NCBI GenBank assembly: GCA_003133815.1
Contig: PKZR01000115.1
Coordinates: 8,454-21,700, forward strand
Reading direction: 5' to 3'
Source: Limisphaerales bacterium
GTDB lineage: Bacteria; Verrucomicrobiota; Verrucomicrobiia; Limisphaerales; UBA11358
Length of the DNA: 13,247 nucleotides
Part shown: positions 1 to 6,982 of the stretch, one piece after another
Layout: every line of letters begins with the position of its first letter
Numbering within the stretch: the stretch's first letter is position 1
Made by a program: the position numbers and the translations under genes
The notes under the pieces: generated by a model
Told to the model about the DNA's origin: nothing
Seen by the model: only the letters and a program-made list of their open reading frames with translations
Database searches by the model: none

Positions 1-56
1 TGCGGCTGGCCGTTCACGTAGTCAATCGCCGTGGTGATGTAAAACCGTTTGCTCAT
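1..56 (-). CDS. metG: Methionyl-tRNA synthetase, N-terminal fragment (runs off left edge)
   Basis: Only the first 18 codons are in the window, starting at an ATG at 54-56 on the minus strand. They read MSKRFYITTAIDYVNGQP. This is the first beta strand and loop of class I methionyl-tRNA synthetase (F-Y-[IV]-T-T-x-I-x-Y-V-N-x-x-P), which in the family leads straight into the HIGH-type ATP-binding motif just beyond the edge. The enzyme charges tRNA-Met with methionine in the cytoplasm. The 'TAIDYVN' version is one of two common variants of this stretch ('TTPIYYVN' is the other). The gene follows the zinc-ribbon gene on the same strand after 134 bases. No strong Shine-Dalgarno sequence precedes the ATG. 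The identification rests on one short but very characteristic motif; LeuRS and ValRS start differently. Confidence 0.8.
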   Translation of the reverse strand, partial: MSKRFYITTAIDYVNGQP

Positions 57-190
57 TATCGAATTGCCAGTGTGGCTGACAAATGCGGCGATGGCAAACG
101 GGAATCAAGGGCGTGGCGGCTTCCTGGCAGGGAGATGCGGACAAAAAACTTGAATCATTTCCAGCTTCCTTTCCCTCACCGCCCGGAAAA

Positions 191-835
191 TCAGCCTGCG
201 ATTTTGTAGGCGAAATAGACGCTGACAATCATGGATAAAATAAACATCCCCGCCATGTCGCCATACATGAGATAAAGCGTTCCGAGCGTGGCCAGCAATG
301 CAATCGACCCTGAAATGATTCCAAGCGACGTGGCGGTCCCCTTGTAAAGAATTCTCGCGCCCAGGCCGGTGAGCGCACCGATGCCCGTGCCCATCAGCGG
401 AAAACGGAAGTCCGCCAATATAAAAAAACCATACATCAGTCCTGCGCCCAAGGCCGCGCCCAAAACGGCTCCCACAATTCCAAGCCCAAGGTTAAATTCA
501 TTTACCGGCTTCACGTTTTGAACAACAGGCGCAACCGGCCGCATCGGCACGGGCCTTGTAGGGGCAGCCAAAGGCGGCGGAGAATTGGGAGGCACAGGCG
601 CTGTCTGATTTATACGCAATCCGCCAACCGGCGCAGCTGCCGCCACGGGAATCGCCATTGCCACGGGAATTGGCGTCTGCTGGCTGGAAAAAGTTTGAGC
701 TATGACGTTGTTAGCCGTTGAAGTTCCGTCCACGCCACAATGTGGGCAACTCACTGTCACCGGCATCTGGCCATTGACCGGTTCGACGTCAAACTTGTAT
801 TTCTGACCGCAATCGCAGGCGACTTTCACTTCCAT
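191..835 (-). CDS. Zinc-ribbon protein with proline-rich linker and C-terminal membrane helices, function unknown
   Basis: I do not recognise a named family. The 214-residue protein has three parts. Residues 1-34 look like a small zinc ribbon (C7-x-C9 and C30-x2-C33, the second knuckle CPHCG). Residues about 50-110 form a low-complexity linker rich in Pro, Ala and Val. Residues about 113-214 hold roughly four hydrophobic segments (about 116-140, 146-163, 170-190 and 194-211) with many Gly/Ala pairs, so the C-terminal half is probably in the inner membrane with the ribbon in the cytoplasm. The start is well supported: AAAGGA lies five bases before the ATG, one of the few clear ribosome binding sites in this window. 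It reads away from cysS and is followed on the same strand by metG. Zinc-ribbon/linker/membrane proteins of unknown role are frequent in Verrucomicrobia and Planctomycetes; a sensing or envelope role would be a guess. Confidence 0.8.
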   Translation of the reverse strand: MEVKVACDCGQKYKFDVEPVNGQMPVTVSCPHCGVDGTSTANNVIAQTFSSQQTPIPVAMAIPVAAAAPVGGLRINQTAPVPPNSPPPLAAPTRPVPMRPVAPVVQNVKPVNEFNLGLGIVGAVLGAALGAGLMYGFFILADFRFPLMGTGIGALTGLGARILYKGTATSLGIISGSIALLATLGTLYLMYGDMAGMFILSMIVSVYFAYKIAG

Positions 836-840
836 AAATA

Positions 841-846
841 TCCTTT
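841..846 (-). promoter_or_regulatory. Shine-Dalgarno site of the zinc-ribbon gene
   Basis: On the minus strand AAAGGA is followed by five bases (TATTT) and then the ATG at 833-835. This good match to the anti-SD sequence fixes the start of the zinc-ribbon gene. It stands out because most other starts in the window have no such site. Confidence 0.7.
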
Positions 847-882
847 CTGAATCTGCGGACGGCTAAATGATTGATGAATGAA

Positions 883-912
883 AGCATAAATATCGTGAGA
901 AAATCTGTCCAA
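883..912 (-). promoter_or_regulatory. Weak sigma70-like promoter candidate for the zinc-ribbon gene
   Basis: In the 130-base divergent gap, the minus strand carries TTGGAC (907-912) and, 18 bases on, TATGCT (883-888). Both boxes are only partial matches to TTGACA and TATAAT, so this is a candidate and not a firm call. For cysS, in the other direction, I see no box pair I would defend in 836-965. Confidence 0.25.
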
Positions 913-965
913 CCTGAATTTACGCTTTTCTTTCCCGTTCCGCACCTTAACTTGCGCAGACGCAA

Positions 966-2363
966 ATGGGATTAAAACTGTTCAACACGCTCTCGCGCTC
1001 CATCCAGGATTTCGCGCCGCTCACTCCGCCAAAAGTCGGGATGTATTGCTGCGGACCGACCGTTTATGACTTCGCGCACATCGGCAACTGGCGCACATTC
1101 GTCTTCGCAGATTTGGTGCGGCGTTATTTGGAATTCAAGAATTTCCAGGTAACCCACGTCATGAACATCACGGACATCGAGGACAAAATCATCAAACGCG
1201 TCCGCGAAACCAAAACCACGCTGCCGGAATTCACCGGGAAGTTTGAATCGGCGTTCTTCGAGGATTTGAAGACGCTGAACTGTCTTTCGCCGCATCAAAC
1301 TCCGCGCGCGACGGAACACATTCCCGAAATAATTTCGCTCATCGAAAAACTCATCGCTCGCGGCATCGCCTACAAGGCCGCCGATGGCTCGGTTTATTTC
1401 AGCATCGAGAAATATCGCGGCTTCGGCTGCAATTACGGCCAGTTGCTCAAACTGAACTTCAACGAGATGCGCGCCGGCGAACGTGTGAAGAGTGACGAAT
1501 ATGCCAAGGAATCCGTCGCCGACTTCGCGCTCTGGAAATCGCGCGTGCCGGACGACGCCGACATTTTCTGGCCAAGTCCTTTCGGGGAAGGCCGGCCCGG
1601 CTGGCACATAGAGTGTAGTGCGATGAGCATGAAAATTCTAGAAGCAAGCTTCGATATCCATCTGGGCGGCGAGGATTTGATATTTCCGCATCACGAGGAC
1701 GAAATCGCCCAAAGCGAAGGAGCGACCGGCAAGCCGTTCGTGAAATACTGGCTGCATGGCGCGCATCTTCTTGTTGAAGGAAAAAAGATGAGCAAGTCGC
1801 TCGGAAACTATTTCACACTGCGCGATCTGATGGCCAAAGGTTTGAGCGGTCGCGAAGTCCGTTATCTACTGATCACCGCGCATTACCGCGAGACATTTAA
1901 TTTCACGCTCGAGGGTTTGGCAGGCGCGAAGACTGCGCTGGCGCGCATTGACGAATGTGTCGGAAAACTGAGCGAAATCGCAGATAGAACAAATGCCGCG
2001 CCAAATTCAAAAATTTTGGAACAATTTTCTGCCGCGCTCGACGACGACCTGAACATTTCCGCCGCCTGGGGCGAAATTTTCAAATGGGTTACTGAAACAA
2101 ACAAACGCATCGCGGAAAATTCCTTGCAGGCGGCAGACGCAGCCGCATCATTGGCTGCGTGGCACATGATTGATTCTGTTCTTGGCGTTGGCACAAAGAA
2201 CGACATTGAAATTCCAGCGGACATTACCGCACTGGCCGAAGACCGCATCGCCGCCAAGAAGTCGAAGGATTTCAAACGCTCGGATGCGATTCGCGACGAA
2301 TTGAAAGCCAAAGGCTGGGTGATTGAAGATTCGCCTAAGGGATATAAATTGAAAAAATTATGA
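966..2363 (+). CDS. cysS: Cysteinyl-tRNA synthetase
   Basis: This class I aminoacyl-tRNA synthetase charges tRNA-Cys with cysteine, using ATP, in the cytoplasm. At 465 residues it has the usual bacterial length. The N-terminus carries the CysRS signature CCGPTVYDFAHIGN with the HIGH-type motif HIGN at 38-41. The KMSKS loop is exact at 274-278. The expected zinc ligands are all present: C29, C217 (in GWHIECSAM), H242 and E246 (in FPHHEDEIAQSE). The C-terminal part (about 330-465) is helical and ends with the conserved 'R...A+...KDF..SD.IRDEL...G..++D' stretch that recognises tRNA. The ATG at 966 places the family's normal 'LKLFNTL' start right at the N-terminus; no clear Shine-Dalgarno sequence precedes it. 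The stop overlaps the start of tmk by four bases (ATGA), which suggests coupled translation. It is the first gene of a three-gene operon. Confidence 0.97.
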   Translation: MGLKLFNTLSRSIQDFAPLTPPKVGMYCCGPTVYDFAHIGNWRTFVFADLVRRYLEFKNFQVTHVMNITDIEDKIIKRVRETKTTLPEFTGKFESAFFEDLKTLNCLSPHQTPRATEHIPEIISLIEKLIARGIAYKAADGSVYFSIEKYRGFGCNYGQLLKLNFNEMRAGERVKSDEYAKESVADFALWKSRVPDDADIFWPSPFGEGRPGWHIECSAMSMKILEASFDIHLGGEDLIFPHHEDEIAQSEGATGKPFVKYWLHGAHLLVEGKKMSKSLGNYFTLRDLMAKGLSGREVRYLLITAHYRETFNFTLEGLAGAKTALARIDECVGKLSEIADRTNAAPNSKILEQFSAALDDDLNISAAWGEIFKWVTETNKRIAENSLQAADAAASLAAWHMIDSVLGVGTKNDIEIPADITALAEDRIAAKKSKDFKRSDAIRDELKAKGWVIEDSPKGYKLKKL

Positions 2364-3016
2364 GGAAAGGTTTGTTCATTACCTTTGAAGGTTCGGAAGG
2401 CTGCGGCAAATCCACGCAGGTCGAACTCCTCGCGCGGCGATTGCGCTCGCTCGGCCACCGCGTCCGCACGTTGCGTGAACCGGGAGGCACGCCCATCGGC
2501 GAGGAAATCCGCCACACGCTCAAACACAGCCATCAAAACCACGCCATGACTGCCGAGGCGGAACTGCTTTTGATGAACGCCAGCCGCGCACAGCTCGTCC
2601 GCGAAGTCATCCGTCCTGCGCTCGACGCTGGGGAAATCGTCTTGAGCGACCGCTTTTATGATTCGACCACGGCATATCAAGGCTACGGACGTGAACTGGA
2701 TTTGCAGATGATCAAAACCGTGATTGACGTTGCCGTCGGCGAAACGCGGCCGGACCTGACGCTGTTCTTGACGGTCTCGCCGGAAATCAGCGAAATGCGC
2801 CGCGCCATGCGCCAGTCCACTCTGCCATTCATGCGTGACCGGATTGAGGAAGCAGACAAAAAATTCTTTGAGCGCGTCATCAAAGGCTACGAGGCCATCG
2901 CGGCGTCGGAAAAAAGACGCGTTCGCGTTTTGGACGGTTCAGGCTCGACGGAAAATGTTTGCACTAAAATCTGGGAAGTCGTCGAGCCGGCTTTGCCGAA
3001 AGTCGGGCGCTGGTGA
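2360..3016 (+). CDS. tmk: Thymidylate kinase (dTMP kinase)
   Basis: Phosphorylates dTMP to dTDP with ATP, an essential step of dTTP supply for DNA replication. The 218 residues match the family length. The P-loop G-S-E-G-C-G-K-S-T is at 11-19. The dTMP-binding and catalytic motif follows as LSDRFYDSTTAYQG. The REPGG(T) motif after strand 2 is intact, and the lid region is rich in arginine (RRAMRQ... FMRDRIEEAD). There is no Arg inside the P-loop, while the lid carries several, as in the E. coli-type (type II) enzymes; that assignment is my inference. Its ATG overlaps the cysS stop. The next gene starts about 40 bases after its TGA, so tmk probably relies on the cysS promoter. Confidence 0.96.
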   Translation: MRKGLFITFEGSEGCGKSTQVELLARRLRSLGHRVRTLREPGGTPIGEEIRHTLKHSHQNHAMTAEAELLLMNASRAQLVREVIRPALDAGEIVLSDRFYDSTTAYQGYGRELDLQMIKTVIDVAVGETRPDLTLFLTVSPEISEMRRAMRQSTLPFMRDRIEEADKKFFERVIKGYEAIAASEKRRVRVLDGSGSTENVCTKIWEVVEPALPKVGRW

Positions 3017-3055
3017 ACGCGCTTGCCGAATTTCCAGCAGCAATTACTTTACAGC

Positions 3056-3388
3056 ATGATCGAAAACACGATAGGCGAGATTGAAGCGAAGATTCACGGC
3101 GCAAATTCCATCAGCGACGAGCGCAAGCGCGAGCTGCTCCAACTGCTTGGCACGCTCAAGTCCGAAGTCGGCGCGCTGTCCAAAACTGACGATGAACGCG
3201 CACAAAGCATCGCCGAGTTCGCAAAACTTTCCACTCACGAGGCCACACGCGAAAAACAGAGTCCGCAACTGCGGGAAATTTCCGTAACCGGCCTGCGCTC
3301 GTCCGTCGAAGGCTTCGAGCAATCGCATCCCAAACTCGTCCAGATCGTCAACAGCATCAGCAACATGTTGTCGAGTCTGGGGATTTAA
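3056..3388 (+). CDS. DUF4404-like small protein
   Basis: A small acidic, mostly helical protein of 110 residues. The C-terminus is the recognisable part: SSVEGFEQSHPKLVQIV followed by NSISNMLSSLGI. This is the 'FE.SHP.L...+..I...L...GI' ending of DUF4404 proteins. The N-terminal half (IGEIEAKIH... ERKRELLQLLGTLKSEV) has the heptad-like spacing of an amphipathic helix. No function is established for the family and nothing here suggests one; there are no catalytic motifs, no signal peptide and no membrane segment. I chose the ATG at 3056 because family members start close to the first helix. A TTG at 3023 in the same frame would add 11 residues (MPNFQQQLLYS); neither start has a clear Shine-Dalgarno sequence. 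It is the last gene of the cysS-tmk operon. Its TAA overlaps the stop of the convergent plsC. Confidence 0.8.
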   Translation: MIENTIGEIEAKIHGANSISDERKRELLQLLGTLKSEVGALSKTDDERAQSIAEFAKLSTHEATREKQSPQLREISVTGLRSSVEGFEQSHPKLVQIVNSISNMLSSLGI

Positions 3389-4023
3389 TCCTCGTTCGGT
3401 TCGAGCTTCGCAACCGCCGCCATGATATCATCGGCGATTTGCTGGTAAATTTCTTTCAATCTCGGCTTGGAGCAATCCTTGGCCTCGGCGCGCAATGTTT
3501 CAAAATGCATCGGTTTGCCATATTTTACGGCGACTTTTTTCGGACGTGGAAACTTATGATTCCGTCCATATGCCTTGAAAGTTCCAAACGTCCTCACGGG
3601 AATCACAACTGCGTTGGATTTGATAACAGTCAGGCCGATGCCCGAACGCGCCGGTTGGAGTTTTCCATCCTTCGTGCGCGTTCCTTCGGGAAATAAAATG
3701 ATTGCGCCGCCCGCGAGAAGCCGCTCAAGGATGGCCTTTAATCCCGCCGCGCCTCCGCCATCGCGATCCACTGGAACCGCGTTCCACGAACGCAACAGTG
3801 CGCCGATGCCGGGGAAACGGAAAAGTGATTCGCGCGCGAGATAGTTGATGTCACGGTTTAAAGCTGATCCGACCAGCGGCGGATCGAGAAAACTCGCGTG
3901 GTTCGAGGCCAGAATGACGCCGCCTTGCAGCGGAACGTTCTTCGCGCCGAACACGCTCCAATGGAAATATGTCGCGAACATGGCACGAAAGGCCGTCCAG
4001 CCGATGCGGTAGGACAAATTCAT
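3385..4023 (-). CDS. plsC: 1-acyl-sn-glycerol-3-phosphate acyltransferase (PlsC/LPLAT family)
   Basis: Transfers an acyl chain to lysophosphatidic acid to make phosphatidic acid, the precursor of membrane phospholipids, at the inner membrane face. The 212 residues are typical. Motif I is NHASFLD (H42 and D47 form the catalytic HX4D). Block III is FPEGTR at 111-116, which binds the glycerol phosphate. Block IV lies near VIPVRTFGTF. The N-terminal 25 residues are hydrophobic/aromatic and probably sit in the membrane. An open frame continues upstream to 4338 but only as a shadow of cmk. The ATG at 4021-4023 overlaps the cmk stop (ATGA) and gives the family's normal N-terminus. It is the last gene of the minus-strand operon. 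The substrate is inferred from family and context; other LPLAT acyl acceptors cannot be excluded. Confidence 0.92.
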   Translation of the reverse strand: MNLSYRIGWTAFRAMFATYFHWSVFGAKNVPLQGGVILASNHASFLDPPLVGSALNRDINYLARESLFRFPGIGALLRSWNAVPVDRDGGGAAGLKAILERLLAGGAIILFPEGTRTKDGKLQPARSGIGLTVIKSNAVVIPVRTFGTFKAYGRNHKFPRPKKVAVKYGKPMHFETLRAEAKDCSKPRLKEIYQQIADDIMAAVAKLEPNED

Positions 4024-4682
4024 TTTGCGGGAAAACGATTGTAAATTTCTTCCAGCAGCAGCTTGCTTGTCTGCTCCGACGTCATGGCGGAATTGTTGAT
4101 GACCTTGGCCCCAAGCGCAATCATCAGCGGTGCGACCGCGCGCTGGCTGTCGCGCTGGTCGCGGGCGGCGAGATTCTCGTTCACACCGTCGGCGGCGCGG
4201 CGCGCGGAACGCTCGGCCAGCGTCGCGTCGAGATAAAATTTGTAGTCGGTTTCGGGAAACACATTCGTGCCGATGTCGCGGCCTTCCATCACGAGGTCGC
4301 CGAACTGGATGCAATCGCGCTGCGTTTTTTTCATCCACTCGCGTACCTTCGGCACGGCGGCGACGTGCGCCACGGCGGCGGCGGTTTCCGGCGTACGGAT
4401 TTCCTTTTCAGGAAAATAGCCGTCCACGAGCAGTTGCACCACGCGCAGTCCGTCTTTCTCGACGCAGCACAAATCAGTTTTCCAGCGGCGGCAGGCGTTG
4501 GCGACAAGCTTGGCGTCATGCACATCCACATTTTTCTTCAGGCAATGCCATGCCAGCGTGCGATACATCGCACCGGTGTCCACATAAACATAGCCAAGCG
4601 CCTTGGCCACGAGCTTGGCGTTGGTGCTTTTGCCGCTGGCGCTCGTGCCGTCAATGGCAATGACAATGGGATATTTTTTCAA
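4020..4682 (-). CDS. cmk: Cytidylate kinase
   Basis: Phosphorylates CMP and dCMP to the diphosphates with ATP. The protein has 220 residues, as usual for bacterial CMP kinase. The P-loop G-T-S-A-S-G-K-S-T is at 12-20 (the family mostly has GPSGSGKST). The CMP-binding stretch VDTGAMYRTLAW follows. Then come EGRDIGTNVFP and the lid ARDQRDSQRAVAPL, both diagnostic. The start is a TTG at 4680-4682: the frame is closed by a TAG a few codons upstream, no ATG is available before the P-loop, and AGGA sits seven bases before the TTG. It begins 21 bases after the aroA stop, and its own stop overlaps the plsC start. The aroA-cmk neighbourhood is common in bacteria and supports the call. Confidence 0.96.
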   Translation of the reverse strand: MKKYPIVIAIDGTSASGKSTNAKLVAKALGYVYVDTGAMYRTLAWHCLKKNVDVHDAKLVANACRRWKTDLCCVEKDGLRVVQLLVDGYFPEKEIRTPETAAAVAHVAAVPKVREWMKKTQRDCIQFGDLVMEGRDIGTNVFPETDYKFYLDATLAERSARRAADGVNENLAARDQRDSQRAVAPLMIALGAKVINNSAMTSEQTSKLLLEEIYNRFPAK

Positions 4683-4689
4683 TTCCTGA

Positions 4690-4693
4690 TCCT
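4690..4693 (-). promoter_or_regulatory. Shine-Dalgarno site deciding the TTG start of cmk
   Basis: On the minus strand AGGA in the 21-base aroA-cmk gap is followed by seven bases and then TTG. This supports the non-ATG start. A second AGGA (4684-4687) lies too close to the TTG to be useful. Confidence 0.5.
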
Positions 4694-4703
4694 ATTCATA
4701 ATC

Positions 4704-6062
4704 TTAATCCGCAAACAAATCGTCGCCGCTCAATTTCCTCGTGCGCTGGCCGTCTTTGATCTCCCAAATCTCCGCGCCCAGGCCGTGCGGCGGCTGCGCC
4801 GCCAGCTTTTGGAAAAAGTTCGGGAACGTCTTTTTCACGCAGGCGGGATTTTTAATTTTTATGCCGGACACCTTCAATCCAAGAATCGCAAAACACATCG
4901 CCATGCGGTGGTCGTTGTAGGTCTCGATCTCCGCGCCGTGCAACGGCGACGGCCAGACCGTCAGCGTGTCGCCTTCCTCGACCACTTTCGCGCCGCACTT
5001 GGTCAACTCCGTCCGCAACGCGACGACGCGCTCGGTTTCTTGATGCCGCAGTTTTCCTAAATCAACAAAACTGGCTGGCTTCGTCAAAAAAGGTGCAAGA
5101 ACAATAGCAGTCATGATGCTGTCACCAAGCTGATCTTTTCTTGAAAGCACACTGCTCGGTGGCCAGAAATGGGAAAATTGACCATCAATTTGCCATCCTG
5201 TCGTAGGCCAATTTCTTACAAATACAAAAGAGTTCGGAGTTGAATTTGCATTCTCAAGACAAATTAGAAAATTTGCGCCCCAAAAATAACTTCCGCTGCT
5301 CGCATCAGGTTCAATTTGAAATTTTCCGCCACGATGCGGAAACGCTTCAATCATTTTTGAAGTCATCGCCACATACGGCGATTCTTCTGCATTTTCGCCG
5401 ACAACTTCAACTTTCCATCCGCTAACTTTCGCGCACAACAACAGCGCCGACGCAAATTGCGAACTCTTTTTAATACTTACTCTGCACTTCTTGCCTGGCC
5501 TTGGCCCCATGCCGTAAATTCTGATTGGCAACATATTACTTTCTTGAAGCGACTCAATGGCATAACCAGGCTTCGGTGAAGTTGGATGAAGATAATATGC
5601 CAATAGTTCGGTATATTTTGGCCTTAACGCGTTAAGCAATTCTGTTTGGGGACGCGCACGCATCCTAGGGGAGCCGTGCAATTCAAAAATGCCCGGTCGA
5701 AGACACAAAAAAGCAGTCAGGAACCTAGCAGCAGTTCCGGCATTCCCCACATATATTTTAAGAGGATTTGCACTGCGTCCAGCTTTAGGAATTTTTCCAC
5801 CTTGACCTTGAATCGTAATGATACGATTACAAACCTCATTGGGATCCTGTTGTATTTTAACTTTAAATCCCAGCTTGCGCATGGCCTCTAACATTATTTC
5901 AGTGTCCTCGCTCCAAAGCGCGCTGGTGAGCGTGACTTCGCCGTCCGCGAGCGCCGCGAGAATCAACGCGCGGTTCGTGATGCTCTTCGAGCCGGGCACG
6001 GTGATTTCCGCGCGCACGGGTTTGTCGAGCGGCACAATTTCGATGAGGTCAGGAAGATCCAT
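4704..6062 (-). CDS. aroA: 3-phosphoshikimate 1-carboxyvinyltransferase (EPSP synthase), compositional mosaic
   Basis: Joins shikimate 3-phosphate and phosphoenolpyruvate to EPSP, the sixth step of the shikimate pathway. The 452 residues are slightly longer than average. Key motifs are in place: PGSKSITNRA with K26, GNAGTAARF at 106-114, the phosphoshikimate-binding SSQFASALL, DASSGSYF, D314 in LGDSIMT (the position of the catalytic Asp), RHQETER, and YNDHRMAM at 382-389, followed by KTFPNFF. The ATG at 6060-6062 shares a base with the tyrA stop (TAATG); the frame continues 12 codons upstream but only inside tyrA. Base use is odd. By hand count 5041-5880 is about 44% GC, while 4921-5040 and 5941-6060 are about 65%. 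The middle (residues about 53-335) is also less family-like around 275-312, yet the frame and active-site residues stay intact, so the gene is probably functional. 'GNAGTA' resembles class I enzymes, but I do not infer herbicide response. Confidence 0.94.
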   Translation of the reverse strand: MDLPDLIEIVPLDKPVRAEITVPGSKSITNRALILAALADGEVTLTSALWSEDTEIMLEAMRKLGFKVKIQQDPNEVCNRIITIQGQGGKIPKAGRSANPLKIYVGNAGTAARFLTAFLCLRPGIFELHGSPRMRARPQTELLNALRPKYTELLAYYLHPTSPKPGYAIESLQESNMLPIRIYGMGPRPGKKCRVSIKKSSQFASALLLCAKVSGWKVEVVGENAEESPYVAMTSKMIEAFPHRGGKFQIEPDASSGSYFWGANFLICLENANSTPNSFVFVRNWPTTGWQIDGQFSHFWPPSSVLSRKDQLGDSIMTAIVLAPFLTKPASFVDLGKLRHQETERVVALRTELTKCGAKVVEEGDTLTVWPSPLHGAEIETYNDHRMAMCFAILGLKVSGIKIKNPACVKKTFPNFFQKLAAQPPHGLGAEIWEIKDGQRTRKLSGDDLFAD

Positions 6063-6946
6063 TATTCTGACGAAGTTGAAACGGCCTTCGCGCACCAATT
6101 GTCGCGCCGCTGCTTGGCCGTGGTAAAAAACTTTTCAACCGCATCGGCATTGTTGCTTTTGAGTTTGTTTTGAAATTTTTTAAGTTCGGCGACAAAGGTA
6201 TTCACAGATCGAGATAGGTTTTTGCGATTGGCCAGGGAGATGTCGCGCCACATCTCCGGCGAGCCGGACGCGATACGCGTCGTGTCGTGAAATCCGGTCG
6301 CACACAAGGAAGCCTGCGTTTTGGAAAGCACCGGATTCAAAATCAATCCTGCCAGTGCCGCTGCGACGACGTGCGGCAGATGACTGGAACGACTGACGAG
6401 CAAATCATGCTCTGCTGGATCCAGCCGCAGCGTTCGTGCGCCGAGCGATTTCCAAAATTGCTCCAGTTTTCGGACGGTGCCGGCATTGGTCTTTTTCGTC
6501 GGGGTGACGACACAAACTGCATTAACATACAAATCAGCTCGCGCGGCCAGCACCCCCATTTTTTCCCCTCCAGCCATCGGATGACTCCCGACAAAATGCG
6601 CGCCAACACTGGCAACAGGGGGTTCCAGTTCTCGCACAACACCGGCTTTCACGCTGCCGACATCGGTGACAATCGCGCCCTGTTTTAGCGCTGGCATAAA
6701 TTGTTTTGTCAGCAGCAACATTTGCGCGAGCGGCGTGCAAAGAATAATCAAGTCCGCATTGGAAACGGCGGCAAGCAAATCTGTCGTGGCAAAATCCACC
6801 GCGCCGGTTTTTTCGCAATCCTTCAAACTCGCCGTGCGGCGGACGAACCCAGCGACTTCGCGCGCAAGTCCGCGCTGTTTCACGGCCAGCCCTATGGAGC
6901 CGCCGAGCAAGCCAACGCCGATAATGGTGATTTTTTGAAACTGCAC
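6062..6946 (-). CDS. tyrA: Prephenate/arogenate dehydrogenase (TyrA family), no ACT domain
   Basis: Oxidatively decarboxylates prephenate (or arogenate) towards tyrosine with NAD(P)+. The N-terminal Rossmann fold shows GVGLLGGSIG at 10-19. The middle carries VTDVGSVK and GSHPMAGGEKMG with H122 at the catalytic His position. The helical C-terminal part has SHLPHVVA and GFHDTTRIASGSPEMW, typical of TyrA. At 294 residues it ends with the catalytic core, so there is no ACT or chorismate mutase domain and feedback control by that route is unlikely. The start is a GTG at 6944-6946, right before the first beta strand. An array of 7-base repeats lies immediately upstream. The stop TAA shares a base with the aroA ATG. 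Whether it prefers prephenate or arogenate, and NAD or NADP, cannot be read from the sequence. Confidence 0.93.
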   Translation of the reverse strand: MQFQKITIIGVGLLGGSIGLAVKQRGLAREVAGFVRRTASLKDCEKTGAVDFATTDLLAAVSNADLIILCTPLAQMLLLTKQFMPALKQGAIVTDVGSVKAGVVRELEPPVASVGAHFVGSHPMAGGEKMGVLAARADLYVNAVCVVTPTKKTNAGTVRKLEQFWKSLGARTLRLDPAEHDLLVSRSSHLPHVVAAALAGLILNPVLSKTQASLCATGFHDTTRIASGSPEMWRDISLANRKNLSRSVNTFVAELKKFQNKLKSNNADAVEKFFTTAKQRRDNWCAKAVSTSSE

Positions 6947-6954
6947 CAGGTGAG

Positions 6955-6982
6955 TTTCAAGTTTCAGGTGTCAACTTTCAAG
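6955..6982. repeat. Tandem array of four 7-base units between oxidoreductase gene and tyrA
   Basis: Four consecutive heptamers read on the plus strand TTTCAAG, TTTCAGG, TGTCAAC, TTTCAAG (6955-6961, 6962-6968, 6969-6975, 6976-6982). The first and fourth are identical; the second differs at one base and the third at three. The array fills most of the 31-base gap and runs into the stop codon of the Gfo/Idh/MocA gene (TGA, 6978-6980). I see no hairpin with a T-run here, so it is not an intrinsic terminator. Confidence 0.6.

Noticed and set aside
1883..2680. Minus-strand open frame of 265 codons across the cysS-tmk junction
   Set aside because: It is a shadow of two certain genes. Its composition is rich in Ser/Arg/Ala, as expected from antisense translation.
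3385..4338. Longer 317-residue reading of plsC starting at 4338
   Set aside because: The extra 105 residues are Arg/Pro-rich, have no family similarity and lie wholly inside cmk in another frame. The ATG at 4023, overlapping the cmk stop, gives the normal PlsC start.
3969..5060. Long plus-strand open frame of 363 codons opposite cmk and aroA
   Set aside because: It is the antisense shadow of two well-identified genes with high GC. Its translation has no recognisable motif and it crosses the boundary between the genes.
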